A stretch of DNA of 64,000 nucleotides from Archilochus colubris. Its lineage: Eukaryota; Chordata; Aves; Apodiformes; Trochilidae. How positions within the stretch are numbered: position 1 is the first letter of the stretch; each line of letters begins with the position of its first letter. A program made the translations under genes and the position numbers. Under the pieces are notes generated by a model, which was given only the letters and a program-made list of their open reading frames with translations, was not told where the DNA came from and ran no database searches. The stretch is taken from the NCBI GenBank assembly GCA_023079485.1, contig CM041084.1:129964792-130028791 (forward strand), read 5' to 3'. Below are positions 39,408 through 50,985 of the stretch, piece after piece.

Positions 39408-40709
39408 GTAAGCATTGCACTTTAATCTCTGTTTTTCTAATATAATCCCGTTGTAGATATGCACACCTAGACACACATATGCTGGATTATCAGAAAAATG
39501 TATTCCATGCTAATGAATGTGAAATTTTCTTCCATCTGTGGAATTTGGATACCTGGACATTGCACATTCCTGTAACCTAAAGTGTAGATACTGTAAAATT
39601 TTAAAAAAAAATGGTGTGTTTCTTTAGTTAACATTGAATGTTAGTGGTGTAGTCTGAAGGCTTATTAGTATTTACTTGAAATAATGTGACTTAAATTTTC
39701 TCTCCTGGAGTATCAGAAACTCCTGCAAATTGAAATATGTCATCCATTCTCTGTTTTGTGTACTATCCATTTATAATTACATTACTATATAGAATATAGT
39801 TGAGGTTACATTAGAAGTTATAAAGTACCTTTGCATTTCCCTGTGCCATCACAATTAATGTCTCTTATGCATATTTGTTACAGTTTATTGAAATGTGTAA
39901 ATTCTTCTTGTCTAATATCCTTATCCCTAATACCCCTATTTCACTCAGAATGAGCTGGTATCAGTCATTTGGTGACCAGCATTTCAGTACTGGGTTTCCC
40001 TGTTCATTCTGTTACCTGTTCATACAGGTACACCATCTAAGGGGGGCTCTGCAGCAGAATTTCCTCATATTATGGTTACCAGTTTAAACAGAGAATTTAG
40101 TTTTCAAGGGTACTTCAAAACACAGAAATTTAGATGTTGGAAACGCAGTTTATGTTGTCTTTGGGTGATGCAGTAATTGCATCTGTGTATCAGACCCCAG
40201 GATATCAAATTGAACAACCAGAGAATGAGACTTGCTTATTTACCCTCTGACTGGAAGTATTGTGATTAACTTGAAAATCCATACTTTGCATGCAGGTAGG
40301 CATGAGTCTTAAAGAAAGAATAAAGTACATAAACAACCTAATCATTGCATTCAGTTTCTCCTGTCCCACCTTAGAAACACTGTTTTAAGAGAAGATTTTG
40401 AAATCATCTGACAGTGCAGAGCTTTCATTTTATTGTTCTATTTTTTGCTTCATTAATAGGATTTTGAACCTTCAGACCTAAGTATGTTTAACTGCTATTT
40501 GAACTAAAGGATTGGTAGTAAGGGAACATTTTCATTCTAATCATAACCAGCATAAGAGATACCTACTATCACTGGCTTTTATAGGTAGATGGTGAAAGCA
40601 GAGGAGTATCAAGAATCAGGATTTTTGAGTTACATGGGAAAGCCAAAAGGAAAATCTCTCTCAAGGCTGCAATTTTTTGGTTGCTGCTGCATGATTGGTT
40701 TACTTTTTC

Positions 40710-40713
<4 letters not shown>

Positions 40714-40745
<32 letters not shown>
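40714..40745 (-). repeat. Poly(T) run, 32 nt
   Basis: Thirty-two uninterrupted T, the longest homopolymer in the window. No retroposed gene or SINE body is recognisable on its right-hand side, which is where a reverse-oriented insertion would lie. Confidence 0.85.
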
Positions 40746-41339
40746 CTGCCCACATCTGGCAGCTTCCCATTATTCCCAGACCCTTCGTTTCTGCATTCCC
40801 CTTTTCTCAAAGTTCTCATTGTAGTTTTCCTGCACAACCTTACAACCTTTATATTTAATTTATTACACACCTGAAGGTGTTTCCCTCATACACTCCTGTC
40901 AGTAAGACAGCTCTCTTGTCAGACAAGACTAGCAAACATGGAAGCTGGTGTATTATGTATGCATGTACATGGTATATACTCACAAGCAGTCTGAGTGTCT
41001 GCCTCATTCTCTGTAATTCAGTCAGGTCCCAAATCAGGGTTCTATCTCTCCCCTCCATGGTGTTTGGCTAAATAGGGAACTGAAAAAAAACTTAATGTAT
41101 TCTCACAAAGCATATAAAAGATCAGAGATTTCCTCTTAGCCAACAGCATCTTTTTGTTGCTAATTGGAACTATCATTATACATGACTCCACAGTAATTCT
41201 AAATTTTGATGAATATTTTTGCTGGTGTAATGTAACAAAACAGCTCTGCATTCCTTTGCAGCTTTCTCTGACCTCAGCTGTTGCCATTATGAGATCCTCT
41301 TCAAATAAACTAACCTTTACCAAGAAGCCTTCCTTGGGG

Positions 41340-41800
41340 GCTGGAGGTTTCATTGCATGAGTAATGGAAGGCGCTTTCCGCCTGTGATTGCGTCAGAACA
41401 GCACATGCAAAGAGTTATGGAAGCTTGACAGCTCCTCAGCAGGCTACTGGAAAATAAGTTACTAACTCTCCTAAGGGGAAAGTTCTCCAACCACAACTTC
41501 TTCCAGGGTGAGGTAGCTTGGCCGTCAGCAGCCCTGGAGAAAGTGTCTACATCATCAGATCCTAAGCTGGTAGTTGTTTATTGAGGACAAGAACCTCATC
41601 AAAACTCCTGATAGCTCTCGTAAGGTCACCAGACAACCTGTGTTTGTGATGGGAGGCATCACAGTTAATAAATTGAATAAATAAATGGATTGCTGGAGCA
41701 CACTTCTGTTGGAGGCCTCGAGGGCCTAATCTTTTTGGTGAACATTTGGCAAGTAATGCTGCTGCTAACTGGCACATTTTCTAAGGACATGCTGTGTTTT
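41340..41800. promoter_or_regulatory. Candidate conserved non-coding element
   Basis: About 460 bp of balanced, high-complexity sequence stands out from AT-rich intron. It includes a CRE-like half site TGCGTCA at about 41389 and a short AATAAATAAAT-like patch near 41681. There is no repeat or gene similarity. The call rests on composition alone. Confidence 0.25.
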
Positions 41801-43084
41801 CACATTCATTTAGATATATGCTTTTTATAAGTGCAATAAGTAAATTATTAAAATGCATTAATTTAGCACCTATAGAAGGTGCTATCTGTTTGGTATAGCG
41901 GATCTGCTGTTGTGAAACATCAGCACATTTTTGAAAGTTGTGCCTCTGTAGACAAAAATCTGACGTAACAGTTGAGGTGACTTTACAGATTTTAAGTGTT
42001 CAAAGGTCAGTGTTTAATTAGTTGTAATGTAATTTCCCTTACAAAATACATCATTTGTGTGCTGAGGTAAAATTTCAAATACAACAATCAAACATGCTTA
42101 TGTTTTATGACAGAAATTTCTGTGCCAGCAGTTAAAAGAAAAAGTCTGCAAGTGGTTCCCAGTGTTTGCTGTGTTAGATAAAACCAGTACTCCTTGTAAA
42201 TAGTTTGTCAGCTGAAACAGATAAGTAGATAGTGTTCCACAGAAAAATTGTATGGTTTCACCACACAGGAAACCAGGTTGTCAGTCCAGATTAGATTGGA
42301 GATCAAAAAACTACAGCAAGTAGCTAAACTTGGAAACCACTAATTAAATGAGAATAACAGGATACATTAATGCACTTCTTGCCACATGAGTTGATTATTT
42401 TGTACATTTTTGGCAACTAAAGAAAAAATGATATTTCTTCCAGATTTAAGGTAATAGGATCCTAGAAGAAATAAGCATTCATCATCAGGCCTGTGGGAAC
42501 AGGCCTCAATTTTAACCCTGCAGAGTATTAAAGGACTGTTCTTTCTTTTTCTGCAGTAACTAATTATTTTTAAAAATTTAAATTCCACGTACCTCGTGAC
42601 CCTCTCTTTTATATTCAGTCTGCTACTGGATAGTACATTTAATTCTTGTCTAATACATATGAGTGAACTATTGCTGCTTCAGCATTAGATATTATTCCTT
42701 AGGAGAGAAACAAATGCAGCCGTGTTGTTTTAGCAAATTTTAAAAATTTATTATGTTTATCTCCTAGTATCTCCTTGGGAAATTTTGGTTTCCAATCAGC
42801 TATGCTTTCTTAGCTACAAAATCTTTTTAATGTCTTCTTTCTGCAAATTATACCAAACAAGTTTCTGAAGTACAGCTTGATACAAATTGCCTTAAAATGC
42901 TTATACAGGTAAAATACAGATGGTTTATGCCAAAGTCCATTTCCCTCAGTTTTTCTTGGGAGGACATTAGGAAAGGAGAATTTGCTGAGGTCCTTCCTAC
43001 TACAGCTTCTGAAATAATTTCTACAGAACCTCAAATTATCCAGACAAATTAAGAAATACCATGTCCTACTGAAACGTAAAGATA

Positions 43085-43740
43085 AAGTGTAAACTGGGGG
43101 CTTGACCTCTCCTCCCAGTCCCTCGCTGGGATGTTGTGGGCACCAGGAGGGGCACAGCACCGGGTCAGGGTTTATGCGTAAAAAGCAACAAACTGTGCCA
43201 TGGGGTGCTCTCTGCTTTTTCTCCCCCCTTGCAAAGGCAACAATTGTACCCATTAGCAAGGTCAGTGGTTGGGAGAAACCTGGAAAATAGCAGCTACCAG
43301 AAACCCACTGGAATAATATCTCCAGCAGGTGATAGATTAGTTGGAACAAATTGGAACCATTGCACTTCAGCAATCCTGGTTTCTTTCAAGCTGTTTTAAA
43401 AATGTCGTCATTTTAATACACAATATCAGCCCTGCGGAACAGTCCACAGCAGGTTAATTTGAATCATATGATGTATCACTGCCCTCAGCTGACATGAGCT
43501 CCGTTCCATGTGTGAAGCCATAATAAATCCATTCCCAACCGAGGCAAATTCCCTGTGAGAAGGTGAACTAATCCAGGCCTCACACTGGCATGTTAGCCCT
43601 CCGTAATTGAAAGCAGGGCCACCTGTTCCCAGCACAGTTAGCCCATAGAGAGAAAATTAGCATTAGATCAGATACTTAATATATTGAAAAATCATTCATA
43701 CTACTTGCAAGTTCAGCTGTGGGCTGCTTAGCATGACATC
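43085..43740. promoter_or_regulatory. Candidate conserved non-coding element
   Basis: About 650 bp, the most GC-rich and complex part of this intron. It contains an E-box CAGCTG-like core (CTCAGCTGACAT near 43485), TAATTGAAAG (homeodomain-like core, near 43604) and several GGAAC/GTTCC elements. No CR1 or other repeat signature is present. A long minus-strand open frame overlaps its left half but looks like a by-product of composition. Regulatory function is inference. Confidence 0.3.
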
Positions 43741-44734
43741 ATATATAAACCTAGGAATGTGCCCACTTGATCCCAGTTTAACAGTTTTGTTAACCATGGT
43801 GTTTGTTAACTTTGAAATGAGAATTTTTTGATTTAATGAGAGCTGACACGTGAGAAGGGGAACTAGCCAGGGTGCAGACTTTTCTAATTAACTCTGGGTC
43901 ATTTGCAAAACTTTTGAGCTTTCTAGTAGGGCTTTTTTTCCCTTTACTCTTTTACAAACAAGTTTTTAAAGCAGTGACACTGTAGCCATGAAATTATATT
44001 TATTTGATTAAGAGGGCAAAGAGGAATATTCCAAACAGGTGTACCAGCCTGTAGGTATTGCTTTGGTTTTGACACATCTATTGTCCATAATATCAATGTA
44101 ATAATGCATAAAATTATCAAAGTACCTTTCTAAAAGCAGTGTCTAAAACATTTATTTTAAATTTAATTTCTTGAATGCCTAAGTAATAAAAGTGAAAACT
44201 GCACACTGAAGCCACATGGAAAAGTTGGAAAAGATTTTCTTGGTGTCTTTTGCAGTGTGTTGACATTCTTTTAAAAGTTAGTTCAAACATTTGCTGAATT
44301 TTTTGAAATGCTCTCTGTATGTCTTAATACAGATGTATTTTTCAGCAGCTAAGCAGACAAATAGAGAATTAGTATTTATGGGTTCTTTTCCAAAAACATG
44401 CTCCATGACCTGGAACAATTTATTTCATCTCACCATATTGTGCTTCAGCTTCCCTGACTGTCTGTTGAGAGAGTTAATGTTTCCCTTAGCTAGAGTTTCT
44501 TTTTCATGCTAGGACTCTTGCAGTGCCCTCATTACAATTTTTGGACTCGCCACCCAGCCTTTGACACACACACTTTTGTACTGGATTTGGTAGTTGCACT
44601 GTTGCTTAATTTTAGTCAGCATCCTACGAATAGCAATAATCTTCTGTCCTTTATTAATGGTGTCTTTTGTCTTCTCAGCCTACAATTTATTTTGGTTCAT
44701 TTGTGACAATTAAAAAAAAAAATTAATAGAATTA

Positions 44735-44960
44735 CATAACTGAGCCTCATCTGAGATCTCAGTTTGGTAGAGCTGTTAATGGGTCAGTGTTGCCTTTGTG
44801 TGATGTCAATAACAAAGTAGGTCATGGAAGTGGAGTTGTTACCTCTGTGGAACACCCCGCTTGGCTGAGTTGATCAAGTTCCCTGATGGCTGGAATTTGC
44901 CTTACTGGCCTTAAAGAGCTGCTTCTGTGGGGCTGCAACACACAGATGGGAGTAGGTAGA
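44735..44960. promoter_or_regulatory. Candidate regulatory block with inverted SOX-like sites
   Basis: A GC-richer patch holding CCTTTGTG at 44793 and ATAACAAAG ending at 44817. Together these form an inverted pair of HMG/SOX-type cores (CTTTGT and ACAAAG) about ten bases apart. There is no similarity to repeats or proteins. Weakly supported. Confidence 0.2.
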
Positions 44961-47900
44961 AATACTGAACAGTGACTACCAGCCTCTTACAGATTAATTG
45001 GCATCTGTCTCACAGAAGCAGAATACAAGATGGACTGCAGATGGCCTCTCAAGCCTTGTCTCAAGTTTCTTCCTCTTCTCCCTTGATCCAAATTGGGAAT
45101 GATGAATTAGAGGATAAAACCAGTTCATTTGGATTCTTTTTGCTTTTCAATTTCTTTTAATTTGTCTCTCTTTTGATGCCTGACCAAGGACAATTGAGAA
45201 CAGTACAGTTAGTCTTTTCTTCACGTGTCTCTCTCTTTCCTATTTTTATAAATTTAATTTTTGCAATTCAGCTATTTCCCTGTTGCTGAAGGGCCACCCT
45301 GACTCCAAATCAGAATCTCAGTGCTCAAGATTACCTTTACCTTCCTCAGATTTCCTCTGTTTAAACTTCTTACAACAGTATGGGTGGCTCCCAGAGAAAG
45401 AATATTACTGATGGAAACATGTTTCATGCTTTTCGTCTGGCTCTCCCCTGGCTAGCAATCCAATCCTCCTAAGAGTTTAGGGCAAATAATACTTTCTTCT
45501 ATGGTAGTACTATTTATTAAGTTTCATATTTTATAGTGTTTTTGGGGTAGAGAAAAGCAAGATCTGTGTCTATCCAGAGGGAGAAAGACCTGGACTTTTT
45601 TATATTAGCTATGAGAAATAAAAAATCCACTGGTGCATGATAAGTGAACAAATTCTTGGAAGATGCCTTATTTTTCTCTGTCACAGTTTAACATTTCTCA
45701 GTGTGTGAAAAAAATCCCAGTCTTGTAAGTGAAATTTATAGATAATTTTCATGGAGTTACTTTCTGGTTTTTCAGATTAAGAGTATACTATGGTAGTTTT
45801 ATCAGTCATAGAAGTAGTAACCTGGTGTACATTAAGTTACGGCATATATTAGAATAACCCACAGACTTCAGTAAGAGCTTGGATTGACCTAAAGTAACTT
45901 GTTAGGACCCCCGTTATTTGTGCTGCTTTTTCATTCTTAGACCACCAAATAAAAAGTCCTTTTGAGTATTATTGTTATCCCAGGTTCACTGAATAAAATT
46001 ATATCTTCATAGTACAAATCTGAATGTTATGGAGAACAAGGGTAAAATACTCATAACCCTGAATTTTTTTTATCTAAAGCTCTTAGTAATAAAATGACAA
46101 AGAAAGAAATTGTTTCAGACAGACATTTCAGAGTGCTGCTTATAGGTTTTCTTTTATGGATGTTATGATTTTGTTCAAACAGGCCATATTGAATCCATTG
46201 GGCTTTTTGTAATAGATTTCAAAATACATAATAAATGTAAGTAATATGATGACTAATGGGTCAAGTGAAGTTGGAACTTTTAAAATGAGAAAATAGCTGG
46301 AAACAGTTTTCAGGAAACTATTTCAGTTGATTTTTGGTCCCCCACAAGGTGTACATTAACATAAACTCCGTAGAATTGCCTCTGGGACCTAATTCCCTCT
46401 CTGATTTCATTATTGCAATGTGATTCTTTTCCTTTCACTGTTAAGTCATCTCCTGGTGTAGTGGGAGCATATAATAAGTGTAATTTATTTATATTTATCT
46501 AATCTCCTTTTAACTCAATAGTTATTTCATCATTCTGTTTCCTAGTGGCTGTTCAGAAAGTTGTGAAGTGTTACTAGAAACTAATAATTGACAGACATGG
46601 ATTTGCTGGGTAATCTAAAGAAATGTAGTGAAGAAGCTGAGAGACACAAATACCAATTCAAATTCTACACTCAAATGCTACACAGCTTTGATATCATCTG
46701 ATTCTGTCTGATTAAAAGATGGTAACCAGAAATAACTCACTTGAATGCAGTCTGTTTACAACCACAGTAATTTCTTTACTCTTTATTTGCTGGAAATAGA
46801 TAACACCTGGCAAAGTAATTGATTGCTATTATTATGTCTTAAATCTAAAGAAAACATTGAGGTATAACTGTGTTAGGGAGTCACCAGTAGACAGAAGTCT
46901 GATGGAGCTGACAATCTAAAGGTGGCTTTGAGCTACTTTTTGCCATGTTCTGATTCTGATGTAATTTTTGACAATTGAAAGACTTGTTTGGATTATGAGA
47001 ATCTGTTTTCCTACCAGTACAGAATCTGCAGGGTGTTGTATGATGTGCTTCCCAAGGTGTTTAAGATCCTATAATAAGACTTTTACACTTGGATTTCACA
47101 TTCTGGAAATTTTATTCCAGCTGCATCAACGTGACCCTTCACTTTGTAATTTCTCTTTTTAGCCCATTTTGCATGACTGGAGAAGCTGCTGAGCATCTCT
47201 GTTCATCAACTGCTACAAATAGCTCTTTATATTGCATAAGTTTTTGCTCTTTCTTTCCATCATTTATACATATTTTTCTTGGAATCTTAGTTTCTTTTGC
47301 AGCTCTAAGTTTAAAGTGTAAAACATATTGACCAACATAAATCCTAAAAACATGCTGATTGCTCAACTAGATTTTTAAAATGTTTTGAATATTTTACTTA
47401 AAATGCCAAAGAATCTCCTTACATAATCTTTCCCAAGTTGTAAAAATAACCTATTTCATTATGACATAGTTAAAATATTTGCAGTCAGGGCTCCAGGGTG
47501 ACATTTTCTGCAATTGTGCTTCTGGCTGCTATCACCTTCAGTCAGGGCTGATTCACTGGATAATAATAACTTAATGCAAATCTTTGTCAAGTTACTGGTC
47601 ATGACAACAATTTTCTGTGTGACATGTGCAGTTTCCAAATAGAAAACAGGGAAGTCCCAATGTCCATTTTTTTTATTACTTTCTTGGATGAGTGGAGTCT
47701 TTGTGAAAACAGGTGACTAGTACTAGTCATAAAACCCTGCCTTTTCTCTGACAAAACAGGCAGATGTGAAAGCTGTCACACCAAGCAATAAGGGTCCTTT
47801 CTTCATTTACTAATTTACAAACTGAAATATGTAGAAAATCCAACAACATCAATTCTATTTTATTCCTTTATTACTGCATCACTAATGGAGAAAATTAAGT

Positions 47901-48000
47901 CAGTAACGGACTTGTTTTGAAAGTGCCTAAATGGTTCAGAAACACAAATCCTTGTATAAATTTGATTTCAGACTTGGGTAATTTTTAAACTGCTGCTCAT

Positions 48001-48075
48001 TTGTTTTGGTTTTTGCTCATTTGATGTTTGTTGGTTGCTAGGTTTTTTTTTTTGTTGTTGGTTGGTTGGGTTTTA
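48001..48075 (+). repeat. T/G-rich low-complexity tract
   Basis: TTTG, TTGG and TTG units around a run of twelve T. It is a simple-sequence patch with no coding or RNA feature. Confidence 0.6.
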
Positions 48076-49898
48076 AACGTTTCATTAGAATAACACATAG
48101 TACCATAATGTCACATGAGTCTCTACTTTCTTCCTGAATCTACTTTCTCCATCCAAAGGGAGGAGGGGACCAATGATGTATGCAAAAAGCCAAGCATATT
48201 TCTTTAGTGCCAAGAAGAGTGCAGATTTTCAAAAGTATTTTGGCATTATTCTTCCCTTGGTCTCAGTTACAGATATCAGTACATAAGTATTTTGAAAAAT
48301 CTTCCCAGTTGATCGTGGGTCATTTTGAATGTCTAAAAATCTTACTGTCTTTTGATGTTCAGCTTCCTAGCTTTGATACTTGCCTTTCTACTAGGACCAC
48401 ATGTTAACTGGTATTTCACCACAGTTTCTAGTTCAGCATGGAAGTCTAACAAAAGAGGAAGCATTTTTAGAAAGCCATTAATTAAAATTGTAAGTTAAAA
48501 TTGAAATAGTTTTCGAGTCTTAAATTTCAGCTAGCTGTGGCTGCTGGAGTGCTGCAGGCTTTTTTCTAAGACTGTTTTGGGGTTTTTAATTCAACTATAA
48601 TAAGTGTTACATGGCTATTAATAAGTTCCTCTTATCTTTGTAGAAGGGCTAGTTTATAATCCAGATGCCAAAGCATATACCTGAAACTTAGAATCCCCAG
48701 GTATTTTGGGGGTCTGAAAATTGCTTTGTCATATGTCTGGGACTCTGAAGTCAGTATAAACCTATGCTTAAGAGAAGTTCTGAAGCTTTGTTTCCACAGC
48801 CCTTTACTGTTGTTGTAAAACCTGGTGATTTCACTCAAGAATGGGAAAGTCGAGTTCATCAGTTTGCATCAGTGCTAAAAATAGAATATGATCCTGAACA
48901 ATTTGGAACTAGATCCTAATTTTTGTGAGGTGTTCATTAATCTATGTGAAACCTTCAACAAAGAGTGTTTCCTATATATATTTACAATGAAATTTGAAAC
49001 CAAGTAATGCTGTTTTCTCTGACCATTTGATCAATTTTAGATATATGCACAGAATTTTAATAATTTTTGGTTCTTGGGGGTAGGGTGATATGAATCAAAC
49101 ACCAAAGTGAAAAGCAAACTTTTCCTGCTGCTTAGGATAGCTGCCTCATTACTGGGTGAGAGATGATTTTGAAATGAAAGAGTTTAAAAAACGAGCTAAA
49201 GCTGGATTTCTGTAATGATGTGTAATGTACTGATAAAAAGCCAGATAGCAGCATAGAATTTACTTTCAACTATCATAAAATTCTGGTTCCCATCTGTGAA
49301 ATAATCTTGGTAATTGTAACATCTCAGCTACTAAAATACCACTGTTGGCAATGTTCTTTGTATTAGTTCTGATTTCTAAAAATTCTATGAGACTTTTAGC
49401 AGACTGGGAAGTACCAAAGTCCTTTACAATGGATACAAAGAGTGTTTTCAAATACTGAGTTATTCCAACCTTCTTGGAAAATAAACACATCTAAAAATAC
49501 CTCAGTTTTTATATTTGCTTTTCATTTCACATTTCTTCTTCTCTCATTCTGACACAAAAGGACTAAGGTATTTACCCTCCTACACACTCAGATAAACTGT
49601 GTGCCTTTCAGATAGGTGATCCCTGGGAAAAAAACAAGGAAATAAGATCAACTTTGTGACATGTTTCTTCCATTAAAACTGTGTATAGTGAAGATTTCTT
49701 ACATCACTTTTCATGATGTTTTAATTCAGATTTATTCATAAAAATATTGTTTCAGTATGTTTTAACATTGATTCATTACTTCTAAAGAAACATGGGAGAA
49801 ATGGTATTTCCATTAGATGCCTAATATTTTTATATTGCTTGAATAGCTTATATTGTATGATAGCTTCTCATATTTCTTTCTTCAATTCTCTTCTACAG

Positions 49899-50315
49899 CT
49901 GACATGAACGTGGACATCTCAAAACCTTTGAAAGCAAATCTCAGTTTTGTCAGACTTGATCAAATAAACCAGTTTTTGAAGAAAATCGTACCGACAGATG
50001 ATGGTGATGATGATGAGCCCAGGAAAGAGGCTGCTCCATCACCTGGTGTCATTCCAGATGAGGATGTCACTGGGAAAACCAAACAGCCCAGTACAAGGGA
50101 TTTGCCACCTGCAGCACCCACCAGTGCTGCCCAGAAGCTGTCAGTGCAAGAAAACTTGTGGCCAGCCCTTTCCTGCTTCCAGAAAATTTCCATTCACACT
50201 GTTCAAATGGTTGTTTCCATGGAAACCATCCCGCATCCCAGTAAACCTTGTTTGTTAGTCTCTTCATCAAGCCTCACTGGGAGCCTGAGCATTAAAAGTG
50301 GGCATAAAACTGCAG
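49899..50315 (+). CDS. VPS13B: VPS13B internal coding exon (417 bp)
   Basis: The start encodes DMNVDISKPLKANLSFVRLD and QINQFLKK, which matches VPS13B (human form begins ADVNLDISKPLKANLSF). An acidic and proline/serine/threonine-rich linker follows, including DDGDDDEP and SPGVIPDEDVTG, with little conservation expected. Conservation resumes at SVQENLWPALSCFQKISIHT, then VQMVVSMETIPHPSKPCLLV and LTGSLSIKSG. The acceptor TTCTCTTCTACAG has AG at 49897-49898; its first bases CT complete GCT (A) with the preceding exon. The donor is CAG|GTAAGAG with GT at 50316. Entry and exit are phase 1, so the exon (139 codons) is also symmetric. The in-frame methionine at 49853 lies in the intron and is not used. 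Confidence 0.96.
49997..50017 (+). repeat. VPS13B: Coding GAT trinucleotide repeat
   Basis: GAT GAT GGT GAT GAT GAT GAG encodes DDGDDDE in frame inside the variable linker of VPS13B. As I recall it, the human linker lacks this acidic run, so it looks like a local trinucleotide expansion. Confidence 0.8.
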
Positions 50316-50805
50316 GTAAGAGTTTTTGAAAGCTGGAAATGCTACTGATTTGTTCAAGTGGTGGTCTGGTAACCATTTAAAGTGTGGGGCATTGAAGAGA
50401 ACTCCTCTAGCTGAAATAATGAATCTACAACAGAAAATAGCAAATTCCTCATAGACTACATTTCCAGAGTTTTCCTTTCAGTAAGGCTGCACCCAAGAGT
50501 GCTTAATTAAACTTTGTAGTTAATATTCCCTAGCTTGTAATTACTAATTTATTGACAGAATTCTGGCTGGAATAGTTTTTGCAAGAACCTTTTTTTTGGT
50601 GTTCTGATGATTCAGCGCATGCTTCAAAGGACAAAATTTTGACAGCTTTCACTTTATAACTGTATTTTCTTGTTAGGACCCTATATTTCTGTTTTAAAAA
50701 AAATAAAAGAAGTGTTCAGAGCCCTACTATGTAAATATTGGGTTATACCATTATTCTTCTTTAGGCTTATGAGGTTTTAAGTTTTTACATGCTTTCTCTG
50801 CACAG

Positions 50806-50985
50806 CTGAGAGTCACCCAGGGAAAACTGGTGCTCCAGCCTCATTACTTCAGAACTGCAAGGAAACTTCACACCTTGGGTACAATTACCAGGATACCAGA
50901 GACTCATTTAAAATGAAGACATTTTGAGTGTCTTTCTAACTTGTTTTATTAGTCTTCTAATAAATTTAATAAGAGGGTACATTTA
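50806..50985 (+). CDS. VPS13B: Candidate alternative last exon of VPS13B (unproven)
   Basis: A good acceptor (TGCTTTCTCTGCACAG, AG at 50804-50805) is followed by a frame that matches the phase-1 exit of the 49899-50315 exon. The shared codon becomes GCT (A), then ESHPGKTGAPASLLQNCKET and SHLGYNYQDTRDSFKMKTF, with TGA at 50925-50927. An AATAAA signal lies at 50959-50964 and a plausible CA cleavage context near 50980. Use of this exon would truncate VPS13B with a 40-residue tail. Human VPS13B has annotated shorter isoforms, one of about 1427 residues as I recall, ending in roughly this region, which makes the idea reasonable. No cDNA evidence is available here, and the tail has no similarity I recognise. 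Confidence 0.33.
50959..50964 (+). terminator. AATAAA polyadenylation signal of the candidate last exon
   Basis: Canonical hexamer 31 bp past the stop of the candidate terminal exon. AATAAA is common by chance in AT-rich introns, so its weight comes only from its position after a phase-matched exon. Confidence 0.3.

Larger units (their letters stand above)
39408..49898 (+). other. VPS13B: VPS13B intron (10.5 kb)
   Basis: The intron runs from GTAAGC at 39408 to TTCTCTTCTACAG ending at 49898. No CR1 copy is recognisable inside, unlike the neighbouring introns. Named contents are a 32-T run at 40714 and a T/G-rich patch at 48001. GC-richer non-repetitive blocks lie at 41340-41800, 43085-43740 and 44735-44960. 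The rest (39410-40710, 41810-43080, 43745-44730, 44965-47995 and 48080-49895) shows only AT-rich intron. A 188-codon stop-free minus-strand frame at 42810-43373 has no similarity I recognise. Confidence 0.85.

Noticed and set aside
40714..40745. Poly(T) run as the tail of a reverse-oriented processed pseudogene
   Set aside because: No gene-like or SINE-like body can be read beside it.
49497..49509. Partial match ATACCTCAGTTTT to the miR-875-5p sequence, a microRNA known from a VPS13B intron in other vertebrates
   Set aside because: The rest of the mature sequence does not match and no hairpin partner is visible nearby. No copy of miR-599 was found by eye either.
50806..50878. Reading 50806-50878 as an internal cassette exon with a donor at 50879
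   Set aside because: Its 73 bp would leave in phase 2, but the next VPS13B exon needs phase 1; it only makes sense as a terminal exon.
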